A stretch of DNA of 64,000 nt from JACPHD01 sp964526325 (GCA_964526325.1 CAZGKM010000005.1:1-64000), one strand, 5' to 3'; numbered from the stretch's first letter, positions 50,255 through 61,188 are shown. Translations and numbers: made by a program. Notes: generated from the letters alone by a model not told the origin.

Positions 50255-52717
50255 TTATGTTTTAGCAGACTTAATTTGCTCCGCGGCGTTTGTTGCGCCT
50301 TTATGGCTTCTTTTATCAATAACTTTAATTACCGGATGATTTGAATCTATACCGTTATTAATAAGCTGCTGTTTTCGCGAAGCTAAATGTTCAATGGCGT
50401 TTTGCATGCCTCTTTTTTCATATTGCTCGCCAAGCGCTTCTTTATTTAATTTTATATACATAGTAGCCGCTTTAGATAAATGCCAAGTTTTTTCATTTTG
50501 CTCGCCGTTGCCTGACGGATCATCATAATGCCCAAGGCCTAAGCGATTTACGCTTAGGGCAAACTTTTGCGGTTCCATTTTCATCATTTCCGCTAATTGC
50601 GCCGTTTGAGCTTCGTCTTCCGTTGCTTCTTGCCAATTACCGCCTTTATCCATATTCATGGCGGCGTATCCTCCGAATTGATTAAGGCTTTTACACATCA
50701 AGCCCATCTCTGCAATTAATCCCCGAGAAGATTGCACAGACATTCCTCCCTGATCTTGAAATTTTTTGGCTAAATCTTGCATGCCTTTTGTTCCCGTGCC
50801 GACTTTCATTATTTTCGCTAAATCGTTATAATCTCCCTGCTTAGTCATTTTTCTGGCAACCGCGGCTATTAGCCCTTGATTTCCTTCTTTAAGCGCGTCT
50901 TTTAATATTTCACCGAGCCTGTCGGAATTATCTATATGAGTAAGCTTTTTTTCTTGCGCCGCTATTAATTTTGCTTTAGCGTCTGCGTCAGCGATATCAG
51001 CTCCTTTAACTTTATATTTTAAAGCTAAATCTCTATTTTTTTCAATTTCGCCCTTTTCATTTTTTGTACCATCTAATTCTTCTACTCTTTTATCGTTAAC
51101 TATTTTCGTTCTTAATTCTTTTTCTAATCCTCTAGTCTGCGCTCTAATATCTTCTCGAGAATCTTGTAATCCATTAAGTTCTTTTTGTTGTTCGGGAGTT
51201 AAAGAACCTTTTAATTTATATTTACCAATTTGTGAGGTAATATCTTTCTCCTGGTTTCTTAAAATACCCAATTTCCCTTGCGCCTGATATTTATCCTCTG
51301 AAGTCCATACTCCCATTCTTTCATCTTCTAATTTTTTGGCTCTATCGTTATATTTATTTCTTCCCGTTCCCATAGCAAATCCTTTTATCCCATCCCACGA
51401 CTTTAAATTCTGCCATGCCAAACCGCCATGCGTCAGCATGGCCATACGGCCTCCTGCTTTGGCTTTTTCCGTTAATTTTGCTTCTATATCGCCTGCCCTA
51501 GCGGCTTTATTGTCAGCAAACTGATCTTTTAGCCTGCCCCAGCTTCTAACTAAATTAAAATCAACCGCTCCTTTGGTTGCTTGGCTGGCTTTATCAATGC
51601 CAAAACTGCCAAGTTCTTTTGTTCCCTTACCTATTATACTGCCGCCTTTCTGCACCGCCGCCATGCCTTTGCCCGCAATACTCGCCGCCATTCCGCCCAT
51701 CTGTTGAGTTACCATTAAGCCGCCGATTAAGAGGGCTAATGTAATAACATAGCTTTGAAAATTTGTAGTGCTAAATAAAGCATTAGGCGAGGTTGTCTCG
51801 CCTTCCACCGTTATAGTGCTCCCGCCTGACACATTTAATGCTTTTCCAGCTGATGTAGTTAATTCACCCGAAGAGGTGCTGGCGGTCAATAACGCTAACC
51901 AGATAAAAAACGCTAAAAGCGGACCGACAATGACATTTTTTGAAAATTCGCCCCACCATTGCGAAGAGTATTTCTGGCCGGCCGGAAAAGCCGCGGCCAA
52001 AAAAGCAATCGGCGATAAAATAGTATAAACCCAAAGCATAATTATTCTCATCACTAACACAGCCAATATCACTAATATAACAATCACCGAAACCATCATT
52101 GCAAAAACTCCCATTATTATACCGGCCGCTACGGCCATGGCTGAACCGCCAGAAAAAGATGCGTCTTTCACCCCTGTTAAACTTCCATATTTCTGCATTT
52201 GGAACATATCAACAAAACGCGCAGTACCGGTTTCGGCAAAACCGTTTACAAAAGTTAACATTATAACTTGAGAAAAATCTATTATTAAACCGCAAATAGT
52301 TTTAGAAAAATTTATCAGAACCGCCATAATTAATAATTTCGGCAGTATTTTTTTCCATTGATAACTTTCTATTCTTAAAATCGTAGCAAAAGCCACAACC
52401 AATAATATCAAAATAAAAAACATGTTGCATAAATCCCTGACTATTATCCAACCTTGCGTTACCGCTTCTACGTTTATTATTTTATTGAATCGCGCCACCC
52501 AAATTAACACATCTATCGCTACGGTAGCGATATAACCGATAACATAGCTTAATAAAAACGCTATCCAACCTATAACTGTAACTATGCCAACCATTACTGG
52601 ATTTGCCTTAGTATCTTCCGCTAAAACCGGCTGAACTCCAAAAAATAATCCGAAAATACTACATAACAATATTGCCGAAAGTATAATATTTTTATTTTTT
52701 TGTAATTTTTTTATCAT
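50255..52717 (-). CDS. TrbL/VirB6-like channel membrane protein
   Basis: The 820-aa product has a signal peptide (ends VLAED), about seven membrane helices up to residue about 345, and a Gly-rich GGLMVTQQMGGMAASIAGKG segment that is characteristic of TrbL/VirB6 proteins. A long basic cytoplasmic tail (about 360-820) follows, rich in Lys/Glu coiled stretches. It is likely a polytopic channel subunit. Confidence 0.85.
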   Translation of the reverse strand: MIKKLQKNKNIILSAILLCSIFGLFFGVQPVLAEDTKANPVMVGIVTVIGWIAFLLSYVIGYIATVAIDVLIWVARFNKIINVEAVTQGWIIVRDLCNMFFILILLVVAFATILRIESYQWKKILPKLLIMAVLINFSKTICGLIIDFSQVIMLTFVNGFAETGTARFVDMFQMQKYGSLTGVKDASFSGGSAMAVAAGIIMGVFAMMVSVIVILVILAVLVMRIIMLWVYTILSPIAFLAAAFPAGQKYSSQWWGEFSKNVIVGPLLAFFIWLALLTASTSSGELTTSAGKALNVSGGSTITVEGETTSPNALFSTTNFQSYVITLALLIGGLMVTQQMGGMAASIAGKGMAAVQKGGSIIGKGTKELGSFGIDKASQATKGAVDFNLVRSWGRLKDQFADNKAARAGDIEAKLTEKAKAGGRMAMLTHGGLAWQNLKSWDGIKGFAMGTGRNKYNDRAKKLEDERMGVWTSEDKYQAQGKLGILRNQEKDITSQIGKYKLKGSLTPEQQKELNGLQDSREDIRAQTRGLEKELRTKIVNDKRVEELDGTKNEKGEIEKNRDLALKYKVKGADIADADAKAKLIAAQEKKLTHIDNSDRLGEILKDALKEGNQGLIAAVARKMTKQGDYNDLAKIMKVGTGTKGMQDLAKKFQDQGGMSVQSSRGLIAEMGLMCKSLNQFGGYAAMNMDKGGNWQEATEDEAQTAQLAEMMKMEPQKFALSVNRLGLGHYDDPSGNGEQNEKTWHLSKAATMYIKLNKEALGEQYEKRGMQNAIEHLASRKQQLINNGIDSNHPVIKVIDKRSHKGATNAAEQIKSAKT

Positions 52718-52718
52718 T

Positions 52719-53369
52719 TTATGAAAATAAAGATACTAAGGCTTCAATAGTAGCCCAGCCTAACGACTTAAGCGCGCCATAAAACATTTCTAATTTTTCC
52801 CACCATCCTGCCCCTAACCATGTCGCAATCATAACAACTAAAGTTGCTGCCACCGATATTATTAACAACGCCATCAAATCCAAAAATAACAACGCCATAA
52901 CTTCAACTATGCCGATACTCTTGCTTAAGCTCTCGCCCGCTCCTCCGCCAGCCGCACTAACCTGCTTCGGAATCCACTCCTCGCCTAATTTACAAAATAA
53001 TTTCTCTCCTAAAACCATCCTTAAAAAAACATGGATATTTATATAAATCAAGCTTAAGCCGAAACTCGGTATTAACACGCCCCAGGCCCAGCGCAAAAGG
53101 TTATTTGTTGCCTGTTTCGCCGGTGCCGCCACTTTTTCTTTTAATTTCTCTTTAGCCCTTTCCTTTAAATCCAAAGTTCGCCGCGCCGCCTGAACTCTTT
53201 GCCTTAAAAACCGGGGTTCACCGCTTGCTTCCGCTTCATCTCCGCTCTTTTTACCGCCCTTGTCCTCCGTAGCCTTGGCAGAGGAGGAGCCTCTTTTTTC
53301 TTCTTTTAATTTTCCGGCCGCGTCATTTTGTTGATTTGCGTTTAATAATTGTTCATCTATATTTATCAT
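52719..53369 (-). CDS. Secretion-locus membrane protein with repeat-derived N-terminal insert
   Basis: The 216-aa product has a basic cytoplasmic part and two to three membrane helices (about 95-125, 150-175, 180-205). Its N-terminal region contains SSSAKATEDKGGKKSGDEAE, coded by a ctcctctgccaaggctacgg-type repeat (DNA 53216-53298), a peptide common in these genomes at intergenic repeats. It ends 1 base before the TrbL-like ATG. Confidence 0.65.
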   Translation of the reverse strand: MINIDEQLLNANQQNDAAGKLKEEKRGSSSAKATEDKGGKKSGDEAEASGEPRFLRQRVQAARRTLDLKERAKEKLKEKVAAPAKQATNNLLRWAWGVLIPSFGLSLIYINIHVFLRMVLGEKLFCKLGEEWIPKQVSAAGGGAGESLSKSIGIVEVMALLFLDLMALLIISVAATLVVMIATWLGAGWWEKLEMFYGALKSLGWATIEALVSLFS

Positions 53370-53395
53370 AATTCATTATTTTGCATAATTTTTCC

Positions 53396-56300
53396 TTATT
53401 TTTCGTTTACCCAAACGTTCCCGCCAAAACTCTGCCAATAACCGCAGTCGTTTACGCCGTAGCCGTCATTGCACCAGCCCCAATTGTCTTTAATTTTAAT
53501 TTTCGGTTGAACCATGCATTTTCCGGCTCCGTCAATCGAACAGTCAACATCAGAACCATCTCTATTGGCTTTAGCTTTTAAATCCCAATAGCTATATAGA
53601 TGATAAAGCGAATGAGGATTGTCCGAATTTGGCCGGCCGCGCATTTCTACGCCGCTGACAATCGTCTGTTCGTCGTCACCCCAGTCAATAGCATACATAA
53701 TCAGGGGCAATTGCTGCGAATCAACTTGGCTGGTAAATGTTAAATTGGCGAATTGGCTGGAATATAAATTTACATTGCCTGCCTCAACCGCGTTTACTTT
53801 AATATTGTCTATAATGGGCGGATTAGCGCAAAAATCGCCGGGATAAGCAGGCCGAATACCGCCAGGGCATAGCGTGCTCGGCGGCCCCCAAATAGCGCCT
53901 TCTAATATTTCATAATGACCGCTGTCCCATTGCCATGCGCCATAACTTTTAGCAAAAATACGTTTAACTGTTTCGTTAGTGTGCAGACTGCCGGCTCGAA
54001 CATTATCCGTAGCCGAATCTTCAAAATAAAGCGGTTGATTGCCTTCGGTGTCCGGCTTACTATCCCATTCATAAGGATTACTACTCGGATAAGGATGATT
54101 AATCCTGCCAAAAGGTTCTAGATCAGTTAAATAACTATAACCTCCAACAGGTACGCCAACCCCGGTTATGCTCGGATCATTGGGAATAATATAATCGGTT
54201 CCTTTGTACATCCGAGCGCTCCAATATTTATTTTGCCCCACAGAAGTAACAGTCTGGACTATTTTAGACGCGAAATATGTTTTTGTATTAATAACTATAT
54301 CAAAAAAAGTCCCATGGCCACTATCGTGACAACCACTATTTGATCTTGTTGATAACACCACCGCTTTTAATTTATTATTCACGTCAAAACATGCCGCCGC
54401 TTCAGCGACATGGCTACCATCAAGAGCTACTAATCTTCTCCATTCAATTGTAGAGCCGGATGGACACAAATCTACTGTATTATTATTGGCAGCGGTTAAA
54501 CATCCGATACCGGTTCCACAAATTGAAACTGTCGAATCCATATCAAAACATATATATTTATCTTCATACATTTTGCATTTATCGGCTCCCAATTGCGCAG
54601 CTGTAAAAGTTAATGTTTCATTATTGTAAGTATGGAGAAGGCCGCTAACACCGGTAGAATAAGCGACCGCCTGCTCTGTTCTTTCGGTCGCATAATATAC
54701 CGGAAACCTATCGTTATACCCCGCGCCTTCTTCTATGCCGTCGCCCTTAACCTTATCAATCGGATACCATAAAAGGCAGGAGTTAGGGTTGCCGGGCGCG
54801 CGGTCATATTCAAGGCAATAGCCGTACCAGCCTTCTTGCCTGGCGCCCGAATCTTCGTAATAATCACAAGACAAAGAATCGCTCTCCGGATAAAGCCGGC
54901 AGGCTTGCGGAGTATACCAGTCATCCATGGAGTTTAAAGACGGCCTGACTTGAATATCGTCAAAATAAAAATTGCCTTGAGTATCAGAATCAGAATAAAG
55001 AGTGATTTTTATTTGACTAATATCATTATTAACAATACTAAATCTGCCCAATTTAAACGTCCAGCCGTTGCCGCTTAATAAAGAAATTTCCGGGCTTAAA
55101 GCCATTTGCCCTTGGCTTTGGCCGGAACCGTTAAAAGCTTCGACTCTGATTTTAGCCGAACCTGACTTTAAATTTATAGTATTAATATTGGCGGTTATGA
55201 CATAGCTAGTGGGATTATCGGCTGTACCGCCGACCACTTCAACAAATTCGCTGGTGGCGCTAAAAGTTGAGCCTAATTTCAAAAAATTCTGGCCCTCGGG
55301 CGCGCGGCCGACGCCTTCGGATTGGGCTTCAATCGGATTATTAACGGCTTTAAAGATATTATCATTCCAAGAAATATTTTCAGCTACCCAGCCGATCGGA
55401 TAACCGTTAGAGCCGGCGATTTCAAAATTGCCGTTAGCCAGATAAGCCATTTCTCCGGCCTGCCTCATAGCTCCGAAAGGATAATAATCGGCTTTTAAGC
55501 TGCCGTTTAATAGGCCGACTTTTGCATAACCCGATAAATTGCTGATTTTATCCGCGCCTAAAGTATCAACCGCCTGATTTGTTTTAGGCGACCTGATAAA
55601 GCTATTGCAATTGCCATTCTCGTCAACCCCGTCGCACAAACCGATGTCAAAACAGGTATTATTGCCTTTTTCGTCTTTAATATAGCTTCGGCAAGCCAGC
55701 CATTTATCACAAATGCGATCCGGCGTAACTTTTATTATAATGTTTGAATCTTTATCAATATCAGCACCGGAAGCAGGCGCCTCGCCATCAACCGTAATAT
55801 CCGCGTCCCAATCAAGGTCGGCCAAGCCGGCGCCTGATTGTTTTCTTTCGTTAAATAAAACACAATTTTTATTGTAATTAACTATGCCGTTACAGCTCTG
55901 GCGGTCTAAATTCTGCCTTAGCTGATAATCTATGGCCACTTTCTTTAATTCCACCGTGCCGAGATTATTGCCGGCGGTAATCGTGCAATTATTTCCGTAG
56001 TTTGCGCCCGAATAAAAAATTCTGCTGTTTTCATAACTTTCGACCGGCAGGCTAATAGAATTTACTAAATTAGATAAGATATTATTATTGCCTAAAATAT
56101 AAATACCGGCGCCCGGGTCCGAGCAATCAATAGTTAATGAGCCGGCGTTGGCTTCCCGCGCCAAGCGATAAACCGTATATACGTCTAAAGATACATTTTG
56201 AGTTAAACCTGACCAGCCGTCATTAGTGCTTGGATTATTGTCCAAATCCTGAAAACTGCCGTTAAAAATTATACTGACATTAAATTTAGACAAAGGGTCA

Positions 56301-59300
56301 AGATATTCGCTGCAGCCGGCTTCAGAGGCCGCGCATATTCCGGCCCAGTTTGCCGTAGGCTGGCTTACTTTATCGCCGAAGCCGCCAAAACCGAAAGTTT
56401 TATCATCGCTAGTCGGGCATAAATAATCCAAAGTTTCTAATTTACATGTAACTCCGGCCGAACAATCAGCGCCGGTTAAACAGACCGCGCCCCCGTCTCC
56501 GCCGCAACGCTTAATTTTTTTCTTAAACCAACCGGCATAATCACCTTGGTTAACGGCACGGCGCCACTCGCAAATCTGATCGCCCGGATCTTTAAAATAG
56601 CTTTCTCCTCCGTCATAAGCATAAATCTGGCAGCCGACCGCGTTTGCGGCGCATAAAATTTGATTGTATTTATTCGGATCATTTCTTAGATAAATATCGC
56701 TATAAAGTCTGGTTGTTTCGTAGCTATAAGGCTTGCCTAAATATTCACAGCCTTTTTCCTCAACTTCGCATAATTTATTCTCGTCATATACCACGTAGGC
56801 GTAACTATCCGCCGGCACGGTTACTATGCTGGCCGGATCGGAACCGTTAAATATTTCCTCAAACGGATTGGTTGAATTATACGTGTCAATCATTAACTCG
56901 CAGCCTACGGCTAATTCGGAACATAATTTACTGAACTGCTTTAAATAATGAGTTTTATCCGCCCGGTCGGTATACTCGGCACAGCCAAGCATATAGAGAG
57001 GATAAGGATTGCCGGCCTGATCCTGATCGCAAGATGCCGGGGTAAGCCAAGAATTTTTAATTAAATAATAACGGTCAATGATTTCGGTTAAAGTAATATT
57101 ATCAATATAATAATCTTGGCTCGCTTCTAAAAGTAAAAATTCTTCGGCCGCGACCGCATGATTTAAATCCGATAAATTGGTGCGTAAAATCTGCCAGTCC
57201 GAAGTTAAATGCACCGTGGCGAAACCGGCTTTAGCGACACTATCATTAGTAAAGCTTAAACTTAAATCGGTAGGCGCCGCAGCTTTGGCGATAAAGCTTA
57301 AAACATAAGATTTGCCCTCGGTTACCGCGCTGCCGACCGGACGCTTGGCTTTAAACAGACCGGTAATTTTAATGGAATTGCCCGTGTTATTGGAATCCAG
57401 CATCAGCGCTTCACTTGAAGGCGTGACAATTGAACCGTCAACTCCGGACCAGACGCCGGTAATGCCGCCGGAAAAATCATCAATAAAAATATTTCTGACA
57501 TTATTGCCCGTATTGCCTATATATTCGCGGCAGCCGTTTTGCGCGGCAGTACAAGTTACGCCCTGGCTTGGCACGGCCTGATAAAGGCAAGTGTTATTAT
57601 CATCCGACCAAACTCCGCCGCTTTTGCAGACTATGCATTGTTCACTGGCATCGTCCCAATGCCGGTCGGCGCCAACGCAAGACGCGGCCGACAATATATT
57701 CTCGTCAATATTTAAAGCCGTGCGGCGGTAAGGATGGCAATCGTCCGAACAGGCGATAGTATGGCTGTATAAACGGTAAAACAAACCGCCGTCGCGGTTA
57801 TAAAACTGGCGGCAGTCGTCATTATGGCGTGGATCGCTTGCCGGTAAATTATAGATTGTTTCATCGCATTTAGCCGCGTCATACGGCGTAGTTAAAACCG
57901 GCTCCGTATCAATACCCGAGCCGCTTTTATTAAGGCTTTCAACTTTTAACTGGTAGCCTGACTCATCCGAACCTTCCCAATTGTAAAACTCGGCGCAATC
58001 TCCCTCATTATCCGCCTTCTTAAGGCACTGCCTTAAATAAGTATAATATTCTATGCCTTCGCCGCCTTTAGCCACTTCATCCAAATTTGTAAATTGATCG
58101 CAACTAACGGCTTCGGCCGAACAAACTTTAGCTGTTTTAGGTATAAAATAAGCGTCCCGGCTCGTATCAAAAGTGGTCTCTCCCTGAACATAGGTATTGT
58201 AGCCAACGCATTCGGCCGGACAATAATCTTGGGCCGCGACTTTAGCCGGAATTTTAGCGCCGTCCGCCACGCCGGTATAAAGTTCGCAGCCGGCTTCTTC
58301 GGCCGAGCAGTAGCTAGCGAAATTATCGCACTCGCTCGGCGGATTGGCGCCGGCGCAGTTTAAATATGATGGCGCTATTTTTTCATAAATTAAAGAGGGT
58401 GATGAAGCAGCCGCATAATCGCTATAAGCCGTTGGCTGTTCGCCTCTTTCCAATTTTATATTATCAATCAGACAGGATGAAGAATTAATCGCGAAACTAA
58501 TTTCGACGGCATCTTCGTCCGAAGGATAAGCGTAAGCTAAACTATATCTTAGCCACTCGCCGCTATCATTAAAATTTGACTGCTTGTCTTCAATAGAAAA
58601 TTTATCTCCGACCGCGCAATCTTTAGCGTAAAGCGATAAAACATAACTTTCGCCGGCTAAACTGTAGTCGCCGGCGCCTATGGCGATCGTCCGGCTGGCT
58701 AAACCGTTCATTTTCATACTATAACTGCCTTGATAAAAATCCGTACCGATTCTTGAACCGAAATTCAGCCAATCGCCGGCCGTTAAATTATTTTCCATGC
58801 CGGAATTAACTAAAAGATTAGCGCCGTTGCCCGGAGTTAATCTGATTAACTCATGGCAGCCCTCGCTTTCCTTGTCGCAATCTTCGGCCTGATTATTTAA
58901 ATGAATCTTATCGCCCGAATCATTGGTGCAGGTAAATTTATCGGCCGCTAAATCGTAATCTTGGCAATAATCCAAACAGCCGGCGTTTCCGATATTGCAA
59001 TTGGAAGAATCCAAAGTATTTTCCAAATAAGAAACCGTTTGGCCGTTAGGACCGCTAAAAGTCTGGCAAGTATTATTTCTGGGTTCGCAAGATCTTGAAT
59101 TAAAATCCCATTTCCGCCTTTCTTCCGTGCAATAGCCGTAAAGCTGGCATGAGCCATCTACTTTTTCTTTAATGCAGGACTGCTCATCCGCGCAATAAGT
59201 ATCGTTGCGTAAAACGGATAAACTGCTTTCGCTGCCCTTACCCGTCACCGTTTCAGAAATTATTTCCGGACCGGCGCCTTCGCGCTTGCAGAAATTTTGC

Positions 59301-60793
59301 GGCGCTTTTAAAACCCAGTTGGGGTCAACTAAGCCATCGCACCAAAGAGAGTAATAGCCAGAGTAATCATCTATATCATCCTTAAAACAAGCGACTAAAT
59401 CTCTTAAATTTTTCGTGCCGCTGTCTGAATTTTTCAAATCTTTAATTTTCTCGGCTGCGACTTCCCAGCCTACGGGTATAATTCTGAATTTTCTTAAAAT
59501 CAGCATGGATCGGTAAGGATAACCTTCGTTGAATTTAGGCTCAAGGCCATCGGCATTAAAACCGAAAATTCCGTTGCCGTTTAAATAGCCTTGTTCTATA
59601 GCCTGCCCGACCGTCAGCCTTTTTTCAATGGCTTCTCTGAATCTTTCATCTATAACGCAATTGGTCGGTCCGGCCTTATTCGGATCCGGACAAGAAGCCA
59701 ATTCAGCTAAAATATCATAATCGCCTCTTACCTTAAAACTAGGCTCAATTAAACTTTTCATCCTATCGGCCGCACCGGCCGCGCCTTCGGCCTGATTTTG
59801 AGCGTTAATATCGGCTAAATTGCCATAGGTTCCCGGGAAAGTGGTAACTAAGCCTTTTTTTAACCATTTATCCATCAATTTGCCTATTAAAGTATTAACA
59901 AAAATATCAATAGCATCAGCCGTAATATCGCCGGTATAAGTTAATTCTTTTTTAGTGGAATCATAAAATACACTGCCCATTTGTTGAGTTACGGCCAAAC
60001 CTGGAGTCTTAATAAATTTACTGATTGGATCAACCACGTCTTTAATGCCTTGATTTTTTTTCGCTTCCTCTAGGGCTAAATTAACTTTTTTATTAATTTC
60101 ATTTTCCATGCCGGTTTGCATGGTTAAAGCTATGCCTAAATCATTAGACCAAGGATTAAACATATCCTGGAATTTAGTCAAAAAATTCTTGTCTTTTAGC
60201 GCCGCGTCCCAATTTTCCGTCATTTTCGTAAAAGTGCAAGCCGGTTCTGTCGGTCTTTGCGTTTTTTCCAGACCCAGCCCTATTTTAATCTGAATATCTA
60301 AATTAGGCTTGCAAAGATTAAAAGCTATCGGACCTTTCTCTCCCCATTGTTGTATAAATGTCCCGGCAGCGTTATCAGCCGCGTCTTTAACGACTGTGCC
60401 GAAATCTCTGGTTTCAAACATCGGCCCTTGCCCCCAATCTCCTGTAGCTAAATAAGTCGCAGTGTCATAAGCTAAATTATTTAGAAAGTTTTTTACGGCT
60501 GCTTTAAAGGCAATGGCCGCGCCGTGTTCTTCTGCCCACTTTCTTGCCTGTTTCGCCCAACTCTCGATTTGATCCATAGCTTCCTTATTTGTTCCCGTAT
60601 CCACTGCCCCTTGCGTACCTTGATCGCTGGTTTGAATAGACGTTGCTCCTCCTCCTGCTGCAAATTCTCCCCACCCTGCATCTTCCGCATATAAACCTTT
60701 CGGCTCAACTAACAACCCTACCAACAAAAAACAAAAAACAAAAAATAATATTTTTAATTTAAAATTATTATAGATTTTTTTAAATATTGTCAT
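53396..60793 (-). CDS. Giant secreted cysteine-rich protein of the secretion locus
   Basis: The 2465-aa product has a signal peptide (residues 1-37, ending GLYA-ED), a helical region (about 40-330) and then a long cysteine-rich part. About ten copies of a C-x5-GC-x2-Y/L motif recur (for example CSAEEAGCELY, CAANAVGCQIY, CAASEAGCSEY, CEVEEKGCEYL, CTAAQNGCREY). Between them lie at least four jelly-roll, carbohydrate-binding-like modules (LVNSGMENNLTAGDWLNFG, FNGSFQDLDNNPST, LANGNFEIAGSNGYPIGW). A PKD-like domain lies near the C-terminus (WGDDEQTIVSGVE). It is the first gene of the locus and is probably displayed at, or anchored to, the cell surface. Confidence 0.8.
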   Translation of the reverse strand: MTIFKKIYNNFKLKILFFVFCFLLVGLLVEPKGLYAEDAGWGEFAAGGGATSIQTSDQGTQGAVDTGTNKEAMDQIESWAKQARKWAEEHGAAIAFKAAVKNFLNNLAYDTATYLATGDWGQGPMFETRDFGTVVKDAADNAAGTFIQQWGEKGPIAFNLCKPNLDIQIKIGLGLEKTQRPTEPACTFTKMTENWDAALKDKNFLTKFQDMFNPWSNDLGIALTMQTGMENEINKKVNLALEEAKKNQGIKDVVDPISKFIKTPGLAVTQQMGSVFYDSTKKELTYTGDITADAIDIFVNTLIGKLMDKWLKKGLVTTFPGTYGNLADINAQNQAEGAAGAADRMKSLIEPSFKVRGDYDILAELASCPDPNKAGPTNCVIDERFREAIEKRLTVGQAIEQGYLNGNGIFGFNADGLEPKFNEGYPYRSMLILRKFRIIPVGWEVAAEKIKDLKNSDSGTKNLRDLVACFKDDIDDYSGYYSLWCDGLVDPNWVLKAPQNFCKREGAGPEIISETVTGKGSESSLSVLRNDTYCADEQSCIKEKVDGSCQLYGYCTEERRKWDFNSRSCEPRNNTCQTFSGPNGQTVSYLENTLDSSNCNIGNAGCLDYCQDYDLAADKFTCTNDSGDKIHLNNQAEDCDKESEGCHELIRLTPGNGANLLVNSGMENNLTAGDWLNFGSRIGTDFYQGSYSMKMNGLASRTIAIGAGDYSLAGESYVLSLYAKDCAVGDKFSIEDKQSNFNDSGEWLRYSLAYAYPSDEDAVEISFAINSSSCLIDNIKLERGEQPTAYSDYAAASSPSLIYEKIAPSYLNCAGANPPSECDNFASYCSAEEAGCELYTGVADGAKIPAKVAAQDYCPAECVGYNTYVQGETTFDTSRDAYFIPKTAKVCSAEAVSCDQFTNLDEVAKGGEGIEYYTYLRQCLKKADNEGDCAEFYNWEGSDESGYQLKVESLNKSGSGIDTEPVLTTPYDAAKCDETIYNLPASDPRHNDDCRQFYNRDGGLFYRLYSHTIACSDDCHPYRRTALNIDENILSAASCVGADRHWDDASEQCIVCKSGGVWSDDNNTCLYQAVPSQGVTCTAAQNGCREYIGNTGNNVRNIFIDDFSGGITGVWSGVDGSIVTPSSEALMLDSNNTGNSIKITGLFKAKRPVGSAVTEGKSYVLSFIAKAAAPTDLSLSFTNDSVAKAGFATVHLTSDWQILRTNLSDLNHAVAAEEFLLLEASQDYYIDNITLTEIIDRYYLIKNSWLTPASCDQDQAGNPYPLYMLGCAEYTDRADKTHYLKQFSKLCSELAVGCELMIDTYNSTNPFEEIFNGSDPASIVTVPADSYAYVVYDENKLCEVEEKGCEYLGKPYSYETTRLYSDIYLRNDPNKYNQILCAANAVGCQIYAYDGGESYFKDPGDQICEWRRAVNQGDYAGWFKKKIKRCGGDGGAVCLTGADCSAGVTCKLETLDYLCPTSDDKTFGFGGFGDKVSQPTANWAGICAASEAGCSEYLDPLSKFNVSIIFNGSFQDLDNNPSTNDGWSGLTQNVSLDVYTVYRLAREANAGSLTIDCSDPGAGIYILGNNNILSNLVNSISLPVESYENSRIFYSGANYGNNCTITAGNNLGTVELKKVAIDYQLRQNLDRQSCNGIVNYNKNCVLFNERKQSGAGLADLDWDADITVDGEAPASGADIDKDSNIIIKVTPDRICDKWLACRSYIKDEKGNNTCFDIGLCDGVDENGNCNSFIRSPKTNQAVDTLGADKISNLSGYAKVGLLNGSLKADYYPFGAMRQAGEMAYLANGNFEIAGSNGYPIGWVAENISWNDNIFKAVNNPIEAQSEGVGRAPEGQNFLKLGSTFSATSEFVEVVGGTADNPTSYVITANINTINLKSGSAKIRVEAFNGSGQSQGQMALSPEISLLSGNGWTFKLGRFSIVNNDISQIKITLYSDSDTQGNFYFDDIQVRPSLNSMDDWYTPQACRLYPESDSLSCDYYEDSGARQEGWYGYCLEYDRAPGNPNSCLLWYPIDKVKGDGIEEGAGYNDRFPVYYATERTEQAVAYSTGVSGLLHTYNNETLTFTAAQLGADKCKMYEDKYICFDMDSTVSICGTGIGCLTAANNNTVDLCPSGSTIEWRRLVALDGSHVAEAAACFDVNNKLKAVVLSTRSNSGCHDSGHGTFFDIVINTKTYFASKIVQTVTSVGQNKYWSARMYKGTDYIIPNDPSITGVGVPVGGYSYLTDLEPFGRINHPYPSSNPYEWDSKPDTEGNQPLYFEDSATDNVRAGSLHTNETVKRIFAKSYGAWQWDSGHYEILEGAIWGPPSTLCPGGIRPAYPGDFCANPPIIDNIKVNAVEAGNVNLYSSQFANLTFTSQVDSQQLPLIMYAIDWGDDEQTIVSGVEMRGRPNSDNPHSLYHLYSYWDLKAKANRDGSDVDCSIDGAGKCMVQPKIKIKDNWGWCNDGYGVNDCGYWQSFGGNVWVNEK

Positions 60794-60888
60794 AAAAAAT
60801 TGACTAATTTTTATAAATATGACATTATAATATTCATAAATATCGCACCTAAAAATCTAAATTTATATTTTTAAAATAGGAGGATGAC

Positions 60889-61131
60889 ATGAAAAAAATA
60901 TCTTCGGTAGTATCGGTATTAATGATTGTTCTTTTTGTTTCTTTTTTTTGTATATCTTGCAGCCCTATAAGCATGGCGGCGATAGGAGTAGACGTCGGCT
61001 TGAAATTATTAAGTCCTGATGCGTCTAACCAGGGCAAAAAATTTAATGAAATTGAAGGTTCTCGGATTTGGGACCCAGGAAAAAAGAAATACTATAAATA
61101 CGACGAAAACCATAACCGAGTATATCAATAA
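60889..61131 (+). CDS. Small putative lipoprotein
   Basis: The 80-aa product starts MKKISSVVSVLMIVLFVSFF and has a lipobox-like CISC ending at Cys 24, then a short charged tail (KYYKYDENHNRVYQ). It has a strong Shine-Dalgarno (taggagg, 5 bases from ATG), unusual here, and its own terminator. It is on the opposite strand to both neighbours. Function unknown. Confidence 0.65.
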   Translation: MKKISSVVSVLMIVLFVSFFCISCSPISMAAIGVDVGLKLLSPDASNQGKKFNEIEGSRIWDPGKKKYYKYDENHNRVYQ

Positions 61132-61149
61132 TTCGTCTCCCCCAGCTTC

Positions 61150-61188
61150 GGCCCCGCGTTCAACTAAAAAGTTGATAACGGGGCTTTT
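61150..61188 (+). terminator. Terminator after the small lipoprotein
   Basis: A stem gccccg...cggggc with further pairing ttcaact/agttga is followed by TTTTTC on the plus strand. Confidence 0.85.
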
